The translations under genes and the position numbers were made by a program. DNA of 64,000 nt, taken from the NCBI RefSeq assembly GCF_000230895.2, contig NC_016604.1:5146001-5210000 (forward strand). Direction: 5' to 3'. This stretch comes from Mycolicibacterium rhodesiae NBB3. GTDB taxonomy: Bacteria > Actinomycetota > Actinomycetes > Mycobacteriales > Mycobacteriaceae. Each line of letters opens with the position of its first letter. The first letter of the stretch is position 1. The notes beneath the pieces were generated by a model. The model had not been told where the DNA came from, searched no databases, and saw only the letters and a list, made by a program, of their open reading frames with translations. Shown here piece by piece: positions 17,451-25,880 of this stretch.

Positions 17451-17456
17451 ACCGTA
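17451..17456 (-). promoter_or_regulatory. -10 element TACGGT of the osmoprotectant transporter operon
   Basis: TACGGT on the minus strand is 6 nt before GTG 17444. It supports a leaderless operon mRNA and fixes the start codon. Confidence 0.42.
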
Positions 17457-17549
17457 CCCCCGCTCGGGCAAAACCAAACGATCCGTCGATTCTGTTCGTG
17501 CTGAGGAAAAGACTTGTGAGCAAGCCGCGGAAAAGCCAGCGTATGGCCG

Positions 17550-18467
17550 GTGGCACTACGTGTTGTGAAGCTCAGCGCCAACATCGGCGCTCGTATCGAC
17601 GGTATCGACCTGACCCAAGATTACGATCCGGCGAGCGTGTCAAAGATCAACGCCGCCTTGCTCGAACACAAGGTCATCTTCTTCCGCGGTCAGGACCGAC
17701 TCGATGACGGCGGGCAACTCGCCCTGGCGGCCAAGCTGGGTACGCCGACGACCGCACACCCGACGGTGACCTCCCGCGGAGCGAAGTTGCTTCCCATCGA
17801 TTCGCGCTACGACAAGGCCAACGCCTGGCATACCGACGTCACGTTCGTCGACCGGATTCCGAAAGCATCACTGCTGCGCGCGATTTCACTGCCTGAGTAC
17901 GGCGGCACCACCACATGGGCGAACACCGAGACCGCCTACGAGCTGCTGCCGGAACCACTTCGCGCGCTCGCCGACAATCTGTGGGCCGTGCACACCAACG
18001 CCTTCGATTATTCCCGTGAGGTTGACCGCAGGCTGGAATCGTTGGCCGACACGGAGCGCGAATATCGCGACGAGTTCGTGTCCGACTACTACGAGACGGA
18101 ACATCCGGTGGTCCGGGTACACCCGGAGACGGGTAAACGGGTGCTGCTGCTCGGCCAGTTCGTCAAGCATTTCGTCGGACTGGGGTCGACCGAATCCACA
18201 ACGCTGTTCGGGCTGCTTCAGGCCCGGATCACCAAGCTGGAGAACACCATCCGCTGGTCCTGGCAGCCCGGTGATCTCGCGATCTGGGACAACAGGGCCA
18301 CCCAGCACTACGCGGTGTCGGATTACGACAACCAGTACCGGCGACTCAACCGGGTCACCCTGGCCGGTGACATCCCGGTCGACGTCCACGGCGAACGCAG
18401 CCGTCCGGTCGCCGGTGATGCCTCGGCGTACTCCGATGTGGTCGACCCGGTGCGCCTGGCGAGCTGA
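17550..18467 (+). CDS. TauD/TfdA-family alpha-ketoglutarate-dependent dioxygenase
   Basis: This 305-residue Fe(II)/2-oxoglutarate dioxygenase has an iron-binding facial triad of His94 and Asp96 (AWHTDVTF) and His253 (WDNRATQHYAV), with an Arg at about 265-268 to bind 2-oxoglutarate. The closest family I recognise is the alkylsulfatase/taurine dioxygenase group that includes M. tuberculosis Rv3406. Those enzymes release sulfite or sulfate from organosulfur compounds as a sulfur source. Start GTG 17550 is preferred; GTG 17565 is also possible, and no clear ribosome-binding site distinguishes them. The stop TGA abuts the stop of the convergent hypothetical gene with no spacer. Confidence 0.92.
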   Translation: MALRVVKLSANIGARIDGIDLTQDYDPASVSKINAALLEHKVIFFRGQDRLDDGGQLALAAKLGTPTTAHPTVTSRGAKLLPIDSRYDKANAWHTDVTFVDRIPKASLLRAISLPEYGGTTTWANTETAYELLPEPLRALADNLWAVHTNAFDYSREVDRRLESLADTEREYRDEFVSDYYETEHPVVRVHPETGKRVLLLGQFVKHFVGLGSTESTTLFGLLQARITKLENTIRWSWQPGDLAIWDNRATQHYAVSDYDNQYRRLNRVTLAGDIPVDVHGERSRPVAGDASAYSDVVDPVRLAS

Positions 18468-18770
18468 TCACAACCGGTACATCTCCCGCCCCATTACCGC
18501 GTTCTCTAGGTAGGCGTACCGCCTGGCGACATAGCGCTGCGCCGGTGGACGGGATTCGGTGAACAGCACGCTCATCGTGTCGGTCACTGTCTTCATCGCG
18601 GTGGCCCAGTGGCCGACTTTCGCGGGCTGCAGTGCCGCCGCTGTGCTGAACAGGACCTGCTGCTCGGTGATCAGCGTCGTGCCGTCGGGTGAGGGCACCC
18701 GATCGGGAAGCGCCGCCGGGGCGACGGTCGTCTGGAATGTCGGGCGATCAGTCGCCGTCAGATCGATCAT
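18468..18770 (-). CDS. Conserved hypothetical protein, 100 residues
   Basis: MIDLTATDRPTFQTTVAPAA opens a 100-residue soluble protein without signal peptide or TM helix. The C-terminal segment RYVARRYAYLENAVMGREMYRL is basic and probably helical. GGAGAGAGCC before ATG 18770 supports the start over longer frames. I do not recognise the family. It diverges from cobG and converges on the TauD-type dioxygenase without a gap. Confidence 0.65.
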   Translation of the reverse strand: MIDLTATDRPTFQTTVAPAALPDRVPSPDGTTLITEQQVLFSTAAALQPAKVGHWATAMKTVTDTMSVLFTESRPPAQRYVARRYAYLENAVMGREMYRL

Positions 18771-18898
18771 GGCTCTCTCCCACCGTGTTCGCCCGGTCCG
18801 CCCCGGGCTCCTAGCAGGCAAAATTACGAGCCAGGCGTCGAAGGCACACGCGTAGGCGACTACCTCAATCTGCAGTGAATCGGCCAGCAACTCGGGCG

Positions 18899-18904
18899 TA
18901 CCGT
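18899..18904 (+). promoter_or_regulatory. -10 element TACCGT of cobG
   Basis: TACCGT is 6 nt before GTG 18911. It favours that GTG as the leaderless start of cobG rather than the GTG at 18875. Confidence 0.42.
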
Positions 18905-18910
18905 GAACGG

Positions 18911-20026
18911 GTGGCCAGGATCCGTGACCAAGACGCGTGCCCCGGCGCGTTGCAGGTCCATCAGGCCGCCGACGGTGCGCTGGCCAGGGTGCGGCTCCCC
19001 GGCGGGATGATCACCGCACCGCAGCTGGAGTCCGTGGCAATGGCAGCGACTCGGTGGGCGTCCCCGGCAATGGAACTCACCTCACGCGGCAACATCCAGA
19101 TCCGGGCGGTCACCGACACCTCTGCCGTCGCACAGGCGTTGGCGGCCTCGGGCCTGCTGCCGTCGGACACCCATGAGCGGGTGCGCAACATCGTCGCGTC
19201 GCCGTTGTCGGGCCGCGTCGGTCGATTCGCGGATATCCGGGCGATGGTGGCCGAACTGGACGACGCGATCCAGGCACAACCCGCGCTGGCGGGACTGCCC
19301 GGCAGGTTCCTGTTCAGCATCGACGACGGTCGCGGCGATGTCAGCGGTCTGGCCGCCGACGCGGGGATCCAGGTCGTCGGCGAGGCTGCGGCGCTGCTGC
19401 TGGCCGGCAGGGACACCGGCCTCCGGTTCCCGCCGTCGGAGGCGGTTTCAGCGCTCATCACGGTCGCGGTCCGGTTCGCCGAGATCCGCGGAACATGCTG
19501 GCGTATCCGTGAACTCGACGACGCAGGGCCGCTCTTGGCCGGCTTCGCGGCGACCACCGAGCCCGGTGCGACATGGGAGTCGAGCACCCGCGGTCCGATC
19601 GGGTGGATAGAGCAGAACGACGGCCGCGTGACGCTGGGCGCCGCGATTCCGCTTGGCGTGCTCAACGCCCGAGTCGGCGAATACCTCGCTGCGATCAACG
19701 CGCCCATGGTCATCACGCCGTGGCGCTCGGTGCTCGTCTTCGACCTCGATGAAGAGGTTGCCGATGTGGCGCTGCGGGTCCTGGCCCCGATGGGACTGGT
19801 GTTCGACGAGAACTCGCCATGGCTGTCGATCAGCGCATGCACCGGCAGCCCGGGCTGCGAGCGATCAGCGGCCGACGTCCGAGCCGACGCCACCGCGCTG
19901 ATCGACGAGCCCGCTGCAGGTCATCGGCACTTTGTGGGCTGCGAGCGCGCCTGCGGCAGTCCGGTGGTCGGTGACGTACTCGTTGCGACCGGAGACGGAT
20001 ACCGGCTGCGAGACGCTCACCCGTAG
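18911..20026 (+). CDS. cobG: Precorrin-3B synthase CobG
   Basis: This 371-residue protein is related to nitrite/sulfite reductase hemoproteins. CobG uses a 4Fe-4S cluster and O2 to oxidise precorrin-3A to precorrin-3B in the aerobic B12 pathway. The start segment RIRDQDACPGALQVHQAADG is typical of mycobacterial CobG, as are LPGGMITAPQL and ELTSRGNIQIRAV. The cluster Cys pattern sits near the C-terminus: SACTGSPGCERS and FVGCERACGSP. GTG 18911 is chosen from homologue length and the -10 spacing. cobH starts 9 nt after the stop. Confidence 0.95.
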   Translation: MARIRDQDACPGALQVHQAADGALARVRLPGGMITAPQLESVAMAATRWASPAMELTSRGNIQIRAVTDTSAVAQALAASGLLPSDTHERVRNIVASPLSGRVGRFADIRAMVAELDDAIQAQPALAGLPGRFLFSIDDGRGDVSGLAADAGIQVVGEAAALLLAGRDTGLRFPPSEAVSALITVAVRFAEIRGTCWRIRELDDAGPLLAGFAATTEPGATWESSTRGPIGWIEQNDGRVTLGAAIPLGVLNARVGEYLAAINAPMVITPWRSVLVFDLDEEVADVALRVLAPMGLVFDENSPWLSISACTGSPGCERSAADVRADATALIDEPAAGHRHFVGCERACGSPVVGDVLVATGDGYRLRDAHP

Positions 20027-20029
20027 GGT
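20024..20029 (+). promoter_or_regulatory. Possible internal -10 element TAGGGT before cobH
   Basis: TAGGGT starts on the cobG stop codon and is 6 nt before GTG 20036. It could give an internal leaderless cobH transcript, but it could equally be coincidence within the operon. Confidence 0.25.
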
Positions 20030-20035
20030 GAGCGG

Positions 20036-20662
20036 GTGCTCGACTACATCCGCGACGCCGCCGAGATTTACCGGCAGTCGTTCGTGACGATCCGCGCTGA
20101 AGCGGATCTGTCGCGGTTTCCCGAGGACGTCGCACGCGTCGTGGTCCGGCTGATCCACACCTGCGGGCAGATCGACGTGGCCGACCACGTCGCCTTCAGC
20201 GATGACGTCGTCGCGAAGACCCATGCGGCGCTCGCCGCAGGAGCGCCCGTGCTGTGCGATTCGTCGATGGTGGCCGCCGGCATCACCACGTCCCGGCTGC
20301 CTGCCGGCAACGAGGTCGTCTCCCTGGTCGCCGACGGACGTGCGCCCGAGCTGGCCGACCGGCTCGGCACCACGCGGTCGGCAGCAGGTGTCGAGCTGTG
20401 GGCCGACCGGCTCGGCGGTGCGGTGGTGGCGATCGGCAACGCGCCCACCGCCCTGTTCCGTCTCCTCGAGCTCATCGACGAGGGTGCGCCCGTCCCGGCC
20501 GCGGTACTGGGCGGACCGGTGGGGTTCGTCGGCTCCGCACAGTCCAAGCAGGAGCTGATAGAGCGACCCCGCGGGATGTCGTATCTGGTGGTGCAGGGCC
20601 GACGTGGTGGAAGCGCGATGGCGGCCGCTGCCGTGAATTCGATTGCGCAAGAACGCGAATGA
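20036..20662 (+). CDS. cobH: Precorrin-8X methylmutase CobH
   Basis: This 208-residue enzyme moves the C-11 methyl group of precorrin-8X to C-12, giving hydrogenobyrinate. The catalytic His is in RLIHTCGQIDV (His41). Other family signatures are CDSSMVAAGI, AIGNAPTALFRLLELI and GGPVGFVGSAQSKQ. It starts with GTG after a 9-nt gap from cobG. Its TGA overlaps the cobIJ ATG (ATGA), indicating translational coupling. Confidence 0.97.
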   Translation: MLDYIRDAAEIYRQSFVTIRAEADLSRFPEDVARVVVRLIHTCGQIDVADHVAFSDDVVAKTHAALAAGAPVLCDSSMVAAGITTSRLPAGNEVVSLVADGRAPELADRLGTTRSAAGVELWADRLGGAVVAIGNAPTALFRLLELIDEGAPVPAAVLGGPVGFVGSAQSKQELIERPRGMSYLVVQGRRGGSAMAAAAVNSIAQERE

Positions 20663-22134
20663 CGGACGGCAGCGGAACCCTCTGGGGTGTCGGGTTGGGG
20701 CCAGGGGATCCCGAACTGGTGACGGTGAAGGCGGCCCGGGTCATCAACGACGCCGACGTGGTCGCGTATCACAGTGCGCGGCACGGTAAGAGCATCGCGC
20801 GCGGTATCGCCGCGCCGTATCTGCGCGCGGGCCAGATCGAAGAGCACCTGGTGTACCCGGTGACCACCGAGACGACCAACCATCCCGGCGGCTATGCCGG
20901 CGCCATGGAGGACTTCTACCGGGAATCGGCCGACCGTATCGCGGAACACCTCGACGCGGGTCGTGACGTCGCTCTGCTCGCGGAGGGCGATCCGCTGTTC
21001 TACAGCTCCTACATGCACATGCACACCCGGCTCACCGAGCGGTTTCACGCGGTGATCGTGCCCGGTGTGACGTCGGTGAGCGCCGCATCGGCGGCGACCG
21101 GCACTCCCCTGGTGCAGGGCGACGAGGTGCTCACGATCTTGCCGGGAACACTGCCGGTCGACGAGCTCACGCGTCGACTGGCAGACACCGACGCCGCGGT
21201 CATCCTCAAGCTGGGGCGTTCGTATCCGGCAGTGCGCGAAGCGCTTTCGGCGGCCGGTCGGCTCGACGAGACCTTCTACGTGGAGCGCGCCAGCACGCAG
21301 GCCGAGCGGGTCCTGCCCGCGGGCGGCGTGGACGAGACGTCCGTACCGTACTTCTCGCTGGCGATGCTGCCGGGAACGCCGCGGCCCGAAGCGACGACGG
21401 GCAGTGTCGCGGTGGTCGGATTGGGTCCGGGTGACGTCGACTGGATGACACCGCAGAGCCGCCGTGAACTGGCATCGGCCACCGACCTCATCGGCTACGG
21501 CCCTTACCTGGACCGCGTCGGCACCCGCGACGGCCAGCGCCGCCATCCCAGCGACAACACCGACGAACCGGCCCGCGCCCGGCTGGCGTGCACGCTGGCC
21601 GAACAGGGCCGCTCGGTCGCGGTGGTGTCCTCCGGCGACCCAGGCGTGTTCGCGATGGCGACTGCGGTGCTCGAGGAGGCCAAGCAGTGGCCGGGGGTCG
21701 AGGTGCGAGTGATTCCGGCGATGACCGCGGCACAGGCCGTCGCCAGCCGCGTCGGTGCGCCGCTGGGCCACGACTACGCCGTCATCTCGCTCTCCGACCG
21801 GCTCAAGCCGTGGGAGGTGATCGCGGCGCGACTGACCGCCGCGGCGACCGCCGACCTGGTGCTGGCCATCTACAACCCCGCGTCCAAGAGCCGCACGTGG
21901 CAGGTGGGGGCGATGCGCGACTTGCTGCTCGAGCATCGCGATCCCGGTACCCCCGTGGTGATCGGACGCGACGTGTCCGGTCCGGCCGAGGAGGTCAAGG
22001 TCGTGCGGCTCGCCGATCTCGACCAGGCTGACGTCGACATGCGCACGCTGCTGATCGTCGGCTCGTCCCAGACGCAGTGGTACTTGAGCGACACCGGCGA
22101 TACCGTCTTCACCCCCCGCCGCTACCCCACCTAG
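20659..22134 (+). CDS. cobIJ: Bifunctional precorrin-2 C20- / precorrin-3B C17-methyltransferase (CobI-CobJ fusion)
   Basis: This 491-residue fusion comprises two tetrapyrrole methylases. The CobI part (about 1-245) carries the SAM loop VGLGPGDPE at 11-19 and the LLAEGDPLFYSSY motif. The CobJ part (about 250-491) repeats it with VVGLGPGDVDW, VVSSGDPGVFAMA and LAIYNPASKSRTWQ. Together they methylate C-20 of precorrin-2 and, after CobG action, C-17 with ring contraction. The fusion is usual in mycobacteria. ATG 20659 overlaps the cobH stop. Confidence 0.97.
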   Translation: MTDGSGTLWGVGLGPGDPELVTVKAARVINDADVVAYHSARHGKSIARGIAAPYLRAGQIEEHLVYPVTTETTNHPGGYAGAMEDFYRESADRIAEHLDAGRDVALLAEGDPLFYSSYMHMHTRLTERFHAVIVPGVTSVSAASAATGTPLVQGDEVLTILPGTLPVDELTRRLADTDAAVILKLGRSYPAVREALSAAGRLDETFYVERASTQAERVLPAGGVDETSVPYFSLAMLPGTPRPEATTGSVAVVGLGPGDVDWMTPQSRRELASATDLIGYGPYLDRVGTRDGQRRHPSDNTDEPARARLACTLAEQGRSVAVVSSGDPGVFAMATAVLEEAKQWPGVEVRVIPAMTAAQAVASRVGAPLGHDYAVISLSDRLKPWEVIAARLTAAATADLVLAIYNPASKSRTWQVGAMRDLLLEHRDPGTPVVIGRDVSGPAEEVKVVRLADLDQADVDMRTLLIVGSSQTQWYLSDTGDTVFTPRRYPT

Positions 22135-22137
22135 GAT
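22132..22137 (+). promoter_or_regulatory. -10 element TAGGAT before the phosphotransferase gene
   Basis: TAGGAT begins on the cobIJ stop and ends 9 nt before ATG 22147. Four of six bases match TATAAT. Confidence 0.38.
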
Positions 22138-22146
22138 CTGACGACC

Positions 22147-23208
22147 ATGGGCATTCCACGCGGACCCGAAGATGTGACGGCGACTTGGCTGGGATCGGTG
22201 CTCGACGCCGATGTGAGCGCGGTCGACGTCACCGCGATCGGTACCGGCCAGACCGGCGCGACGTACCGGGTCTCCGCGACGTACTCCACCCCGCAGCCGG
22301 AGCTGCCGAACTCGTTCGCGGTCAAGCTGTCCGCACAGGACGACGCGGTGCGCGAACGGGTCGCGCTCGGCTACCGGTCAGAGGTCGAGTTCTACACGCT
22401 GATCGCCGACCGGATGCGCATCCCGGTGCCAAAGAATTTTTACTGCGAGATCTCCGACGACGGAGCGGATGTCGTGCTGCTGCTGGGCGATATGGCACCC
22501 GCGGTACAGGGCGACCAGATCGCCGGATGCTCCGAGGAGGAGGCCGGACTGGCGGTGGAAGCCCTCGCCGGTCTGCACGGTCCCAGCTGGTGCGATCCCG
22601 AGTGGATGGGTCTGGCCGCCATCGTCATGCCGAAACCCGGTGACGACGACGCCGCCAAGGGTCTCGGCGACGTCTCTACGATGGCCGCCGACATCGTGAT
22701 CGACAGGCTCGGCGCCCGCATCGCCCCCGAGGACCAGGAGACTCTGGTCGCCGCAATGTCTTCGGTGACGGCGTGGCTGCGGGCCGAGCCGAAGCGGTTC
22801 GCGCTGATGCACGGCGACTACCGGCTCGACAACATGCTGTTCGACCCGGACCGCACCCGCATCACCGTCGTCGATTGGCAGACTGTGGGAATCGGTCTAC
22901 CCGGGCGCGACCTCGCCTATTTCACGGGGACCAGCCTGGAACCGGAGCTTCGCGCAGATGTCGAGCGCAGCCTTGTCGAGCGCTACCACCGGGCGCTGCT
23001 GGGATATGGGGTGACGGACTACGACGCCGAAACCTGCTGGCGCGATTACCGTCTCGGCGCCGTGCAGGTGCCTCTGCTCGTCGCGCTCGGAACCGCGTTC
23101 GCCTCGACGACCGACCGTGGTGACGACATGATGCTGGCGATGCTGCGCCGCGGCTGCGTGGCGATCCGCGAATTGGACACGCTCGAACTCATCGACTCCT
23201 ACCGCTGA
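22147..23208 (+). CDS. Aminoglycoside phosphotransferase (APH)/choline-kinase-fold family protein
   Basis: This 353-residue protein has an APH-type kinase fold: SFAVKLSAQ (Lys60) as ATP-binding lysine, MHGDYRLDNMLFD (222-229, Brenner-type catalytic loop) and TVVDWQTVG (metal-binding Asp243). The family phosphorylates small hydroxylated molecules. Close relatives sit in lipid-linked metabolism and need not confer drug resistance. It occupies the place where M. tuberculosis carries Rv2067c, blaC and sigC between cobI and cobK. Its 3' end overlaps convergent cobK by 20 nt. The substrate is unknown. Confidence 0.88.
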   Translation: MGIPRGPEDVTATWLGSVLDADVSAVDVTAIGTGQTGATYRVSATYSTPQPELPNSFAVKLSAQDDAVRERVALGYRSEVEFYTLIADRMRIPVPKNFYCEISDDGADVVLLLGDMAPAVQGDQIAGCSEEEAGLAVEALAGLHGPSWCDPEWMGLAAIVMPKPGDDDAAKGLGDVSTMAADIVIDRLGARIAPEDQETLVAAMSSVTAWLRAEPKRFALMHGDYRLDNMLFDPDRTRITVVDWQTVGIGLPGRDLAYFTGTSLEPELRADVERSLVERYHRALLGYGVTDYDAETCWRDYRLGAVQVPLLVALGTAFASTTDRGDDMMLAMLRRGCVAIRELDTLELIDSYR

Positions 23209-23917
23209 GCCAGCTGGCCGCGTCCTCGACCGTGGCCACGGTGTCGACGTCCGGCGGCAGGGGCGGGCGGTCGACCATGACCACCGCAACTCCAAGAGCT
23301 GCGGCCGCGTCGAGTTTGGGTCGCGTCATGGCGCCGCCGCTGTTCTTGGTCACCAACGCGTCGATGTGGTGCTCGCGAAGCAGACCGAGCTCAGCGTCGT
23401 AGCGGTAGGGACCCCGCGACAAGAGGATCTGGTGTCGTCGAGGCAGGTCCTGCGGATCGGGCGCTGTCACCGCACGGATCAGGAACCACGCGCCGGAATC
23501 CTTGAATATTGCGGTGCCCGTACGTCCCGTCGTCAGGAAAACCCGCGAGAATTCGTGTTCGGCAACAGCATCCGCGGCCTGTTGGTCGGACTGCACCACG
23601 ATCGCGTCGCCAGGCGGCCATGCGGGCCGGACCAGCACCAGGTGTGGCACTCCGAGGTCGCGGCACACCGTGGCGGCGGTGGAGGTGATCGTGGCCGCGA
23701 ACGGGTGGGTGGCATCGACCACGGCGTCGACGCCCGCTCCGCGCAACCAGTCGCGCAGTCCGTCGGCGCCGCCGAACCCGCCGATGCGCACCTGACCCAC
23801 CGGAAGCGCGGGATCGGGCACCCGGCCCGCCAGCGAGCTGATCACGTCGATGTCCGGATGCAGTTGGGCGGCCAGTGCGCGCGCCTCAGACGTACCGCCC
23901 AGCAACAGGATCCGCAT
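23189..23917 (-). CDS. cobK: Precorrin-6A reductase CobK
   Basis: This 242-residue NADPH-dependent reductase converts precorrin-6A to 6B. MRILLLGGTSEARALA is the typical CobK/CbiJ nucleotide-binding start. DAVVDATHPFAATIT, RPAWPP and VTKNSGGAMTRPKLDAA are further family signatures. ATG 23917 shares one base with the cobM stop (TGATG). It is the last gene of the cobL-cobM-cobK unit. Its final 20 nt overlap the end of the convergent phosphotransferase gene. Confidence 0.96.
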   Translation of the reverse strand: MRILLLGGTSEARALAAQLHPDIDVISSLAGRVPDPALPVGQVRIGGFGGADGLRDWLRGAGVDAVVDATHPFAATITSTAATVCRDLGVPHLVLVRPAWPPGDAIVVQSDQQAADAVAEHEFSRVFLTTGRTGTAIFKDSGAWFLIRAVTAPDPQDLPRRHQILLSRGPYRYDAELGLLREHHIDALVTKNSGGAMTRPKLDAAAALGVAVVMVDRPPLPPDVDTVATVEDAASWLSGRSR

Positions 23918-24672
23918 CAGTGCCGTTCCCGGCGGGCGCGCCCCGCCGAATACAGATAGCTGTCGGTGAACCCTTCGGCCGCGAGCACGTCGCCGACGAA
24001 GATCACGGCGGTTCGCGTGATGCCGGCCGCATTCATCTGCTCGGCCAGCTCGGCCAGCGTGCACCGAAGCACCTGCTGCTGCGGCCACGTCGCGAACGCC
24101 ACCACCGCACAGGGCGTTTCGGGTTGGTAGCCGCCCGCCAGCAACTGGGGGACGATCGCATCGATCTGGGCGGCGGCCAGATGCAGCACCAGTGTGCCGC
24201 CCACACTGGACAGGGTGGCCAGATCCTCGCCGGGTGGCATCGCGGTCGACAGCGTCGCGACCCGGGTCAGTGTCACGGTTTGCGCCACCCCGGGGACGGT
24301 GAGCTCACGACCCAGCACGGCGGCCGCCGCGGCGAAAGCCGGTACACCGGGCACCATCTCGAAGTCGATGCCGAGCGCCTCGAGACGTCGGCACTGCTCG
24401 GCTACGGCGCTGTAGATCGACGGATCCCCCGAGTGCAGCCGGGCGACGTCCAGCCCCGCGGCGTGTGCTTGCGCGATCTCGGAGATGATCGCGTCCAGCG
24501 TCAGCGGTCCGGTGTCGACGACCTTCGCGTCGGGCGGGCACACCGCCAGCAGGTCCTCGGGCATGATCGAGCCGGCGTACAGACAGACCGCACACCGACT
24601 CAGCAGACGGTGGCCGCGCACGGTGATGAGGTCCGCCGCGCCGGGACCGGCACCGATGAAGTAGACCGTCAT
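23917..24672 (-). CDS. cobM: Precorrin-4 C11-methyltransferase CobM
   Basis: This 251-residue tetrapyrrole methylase begins VYFIGAGPGAADLITVRG, the SAM-binding loop. It also has CLYAGSIMPEDLLA, ARLHSGDPSIYSAVAEQ and VPGVPAFAAAAA. It methylates C-11 of precorrin-4. Start ATG 24672 overlaps the cobL stop as ATGA; a longer in-frame reading is unnecessary. Confidence 0.97.
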   Translation of the reverse strand: MTVYFIGAGPGAADLITVRGHRLLSRCAVCLYAGSIMPEDLLAVCPPDAKVVDTGPLTLDAIISEIAQAHAAGLDVARLHSGDPSIYSAVAEQCRRLEALGIDFEMVPGVPAFAAAAAVLGRELTVPGVAQTVTLTRVATLSTAMPPGEDLATLSSVGGTLVLHLAAAQIDAIVPQLLAGGYQPETPCAVVAFATWPQQQVLRCTLAELAEQMNAAGITRTAVIFVGDVLAAEGFTDSYLYSAGRARRERH

Positions 24673-25847
24673 GGTCTGGTCACCGACCACTGGGTCACGG
24701 GCATCGCCGGCCGCCAGCCGGTGAAGCCGCCCAGCGGCTCACCCCGCTGATGGTCGAACCGGCGAAGCTCCCCTCCGTGGCGTGCATACCACTGGGCGAT
24801 AACAGCTTCGGACTCGACGGTGACAGCGTTGGCGACCAGACGGCCGCCTGAGGCCAGGCGGTCGAAACATGCGTCGAGCAGACCGGGTTGCGTGACTCCC
24901 CCTCCAATGAAGATCGCGGCGGGCGGTGGCGCGTCGTCGAACGCATCCGGGGCGCCGGCACGCACCTCGACGTGGGCGCCGAACGCGACGGAGTTCTCGG
25001 TGATGCGCTTGCGTCTCGCTTCGTCGCGTTCGAATGCGATCGCGCGGCATCCGGGTCCGCTGCGGCACCACTCGATCGCGATGCTGCCGGACCCCGCCCC
25101 GACGTCCCACAGCAGCTCACCGGCTCTGGGCGCCAGTGCTGCGAGTGTGAACGCCCGCACCGGCTGTTTGGTGATCTGCCCGTCGTTGGCGAACGCCTCG
25201 TCGGGCATCACGCTGAACCGGCGCTCGTCGGGCAGGTAGCGCACCGCGATCACGTTCAGCGCGTCGACGTCGCCTGGCGGACGCGCCGACCATTCGCGTG
25301 CGGTCGCCGAGCGGCGCCGCTCTGCAGGGCCGCCGAGTTGCTCGAGCACCGTGATCTCCGAATCGCCGCGACCGGTGTCGGTGAGCATGCGCGCCAACGC
25401 CACCGGACTCGAGGCGTCGCGGGACATCACGATGGCCTGACCACCCCGCCGCACCGCGGTGTGCGGTTCGTTCGTCACCAGGCTGATGATCTCGGTGTCC
25501 TGCACGGCCCAGCCGACCCGCGAACAGGCCAGCGTCACCGACGACACGTGCGGCAGGACGACGACCTGCGCTGCGCCGTACAACCGGATCAGCGAGTTGC
25601 CGACGCCATGCAGCAGTGGATCGCCACTGGCCACCACGTGCACATCGCCGGCGGTCCCGTCCAGCAGCGAGCGCAACGCGGGCAGCATCGGCGTCGGCCA
25701 TTCCCGGCGCGCAGCGGTGACACTGTCATCGAGCAGGTCCAACTGGCGCCGAGACCCGTAAATGACCGTGGCCCTGACCAATTCGGCACGCGACGCCTGC
25801 GCCAGCCCGGACATACCATCGGCGCCGATTCCGACAACGACGATCAT
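24669..25847 (-). CDS. cobL: Precorrin-6Y C5,15-methyltransferase (decarboxylating) CobL
   Basis: This 392-residue bifunctional enzyme has an N-terminal CbiE-like methylase (MIVVVGIGADGMSGL, VVASGDPLLHGVG) and a C-terminal CbiT-like class I SAM methylase (LLWDVGAGSGSIAIEWCR). It methylates C-5 and C-15 of precorrin-6B and decarboxylates the C-12 acetate. AGAGGACCGAG before ATG 25847 is a good ribosome-binding site. The leader overlaps a dispersed repeat motif (25860-25880). It is the first gene of cobL-cobM-cobK. Confidence 0.97.
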   Translation of the reverse strand: MIVVVGIGADGMSGLAQASRAELVRATVIYGSRRQLDLLDDSVTAARREWPTPMLPALRSLLDGTAGDVHVVASGDPLLHGVGNSLIRLYGAAQVVVLPHVSSVTLACSRVGWAVQDTEIISLVTNEPHTAVRRGGQAIVMSRDASSPVALARMLTDTGRGDSEITVLEQLGGPAERRRSATAREWSARPPGDVDALNVIAVRYLPDERRFSVMPDEAFANDGQITKQPVRAFTLAALAPRAGELLWDVGAGSGSIAIEWCRSGPGCRAIAFERDEARRKRITENSVAFGAHVEVRAGAPDAFDDAPPPAAIFIGGGVTQPGLLDACFDRLASGGRLVANAVTVESEAVIAQWYARHGGELRRFDHQRGEPLGGFTGWRPAMPVTQWSVTRP

Positions 25848-25859
25848 CTCGGTCCTCTG

Positions 25860-25880
25860 CTCTTCGCGCGAGCGCTCATC
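25860..25880. repeat. Dispersed repeat motif, one copy
   Basis: The forward strand reads CTCTTCGCGCGAGCGCTCATC. This closely matches the minus-strand text of the hisE-hisG element (CTCTTCGCGCAAGCGGCTCATC), differing by one substitution and one missing base. It lies in the leader of cobL and touches the end of the SDR gene. Confidence 0.5.

Noticed and set aside
15619..17556. Very long N-terminal extension (about 250 codons) of the transporter ATPase frame
   Set aside because: It runs through the first permease gene in another frame. GTG 16800 with the GTGA overlap gives a normal ProV-like start.
20068..21936. 622-codon frame on the minus strand opposite cobH-cobIJ
   Set aside because: Antisense shadow; no recognisable motifs, while the plus strand has intact CobH and CobIJ.
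22147..23208. Aminoglycoside-resistance gene
   Set aside because: The APH fold is clear, but the family is broad. The chromosomal core location and lack of mobile signals argue against an acquired resistance determinant.
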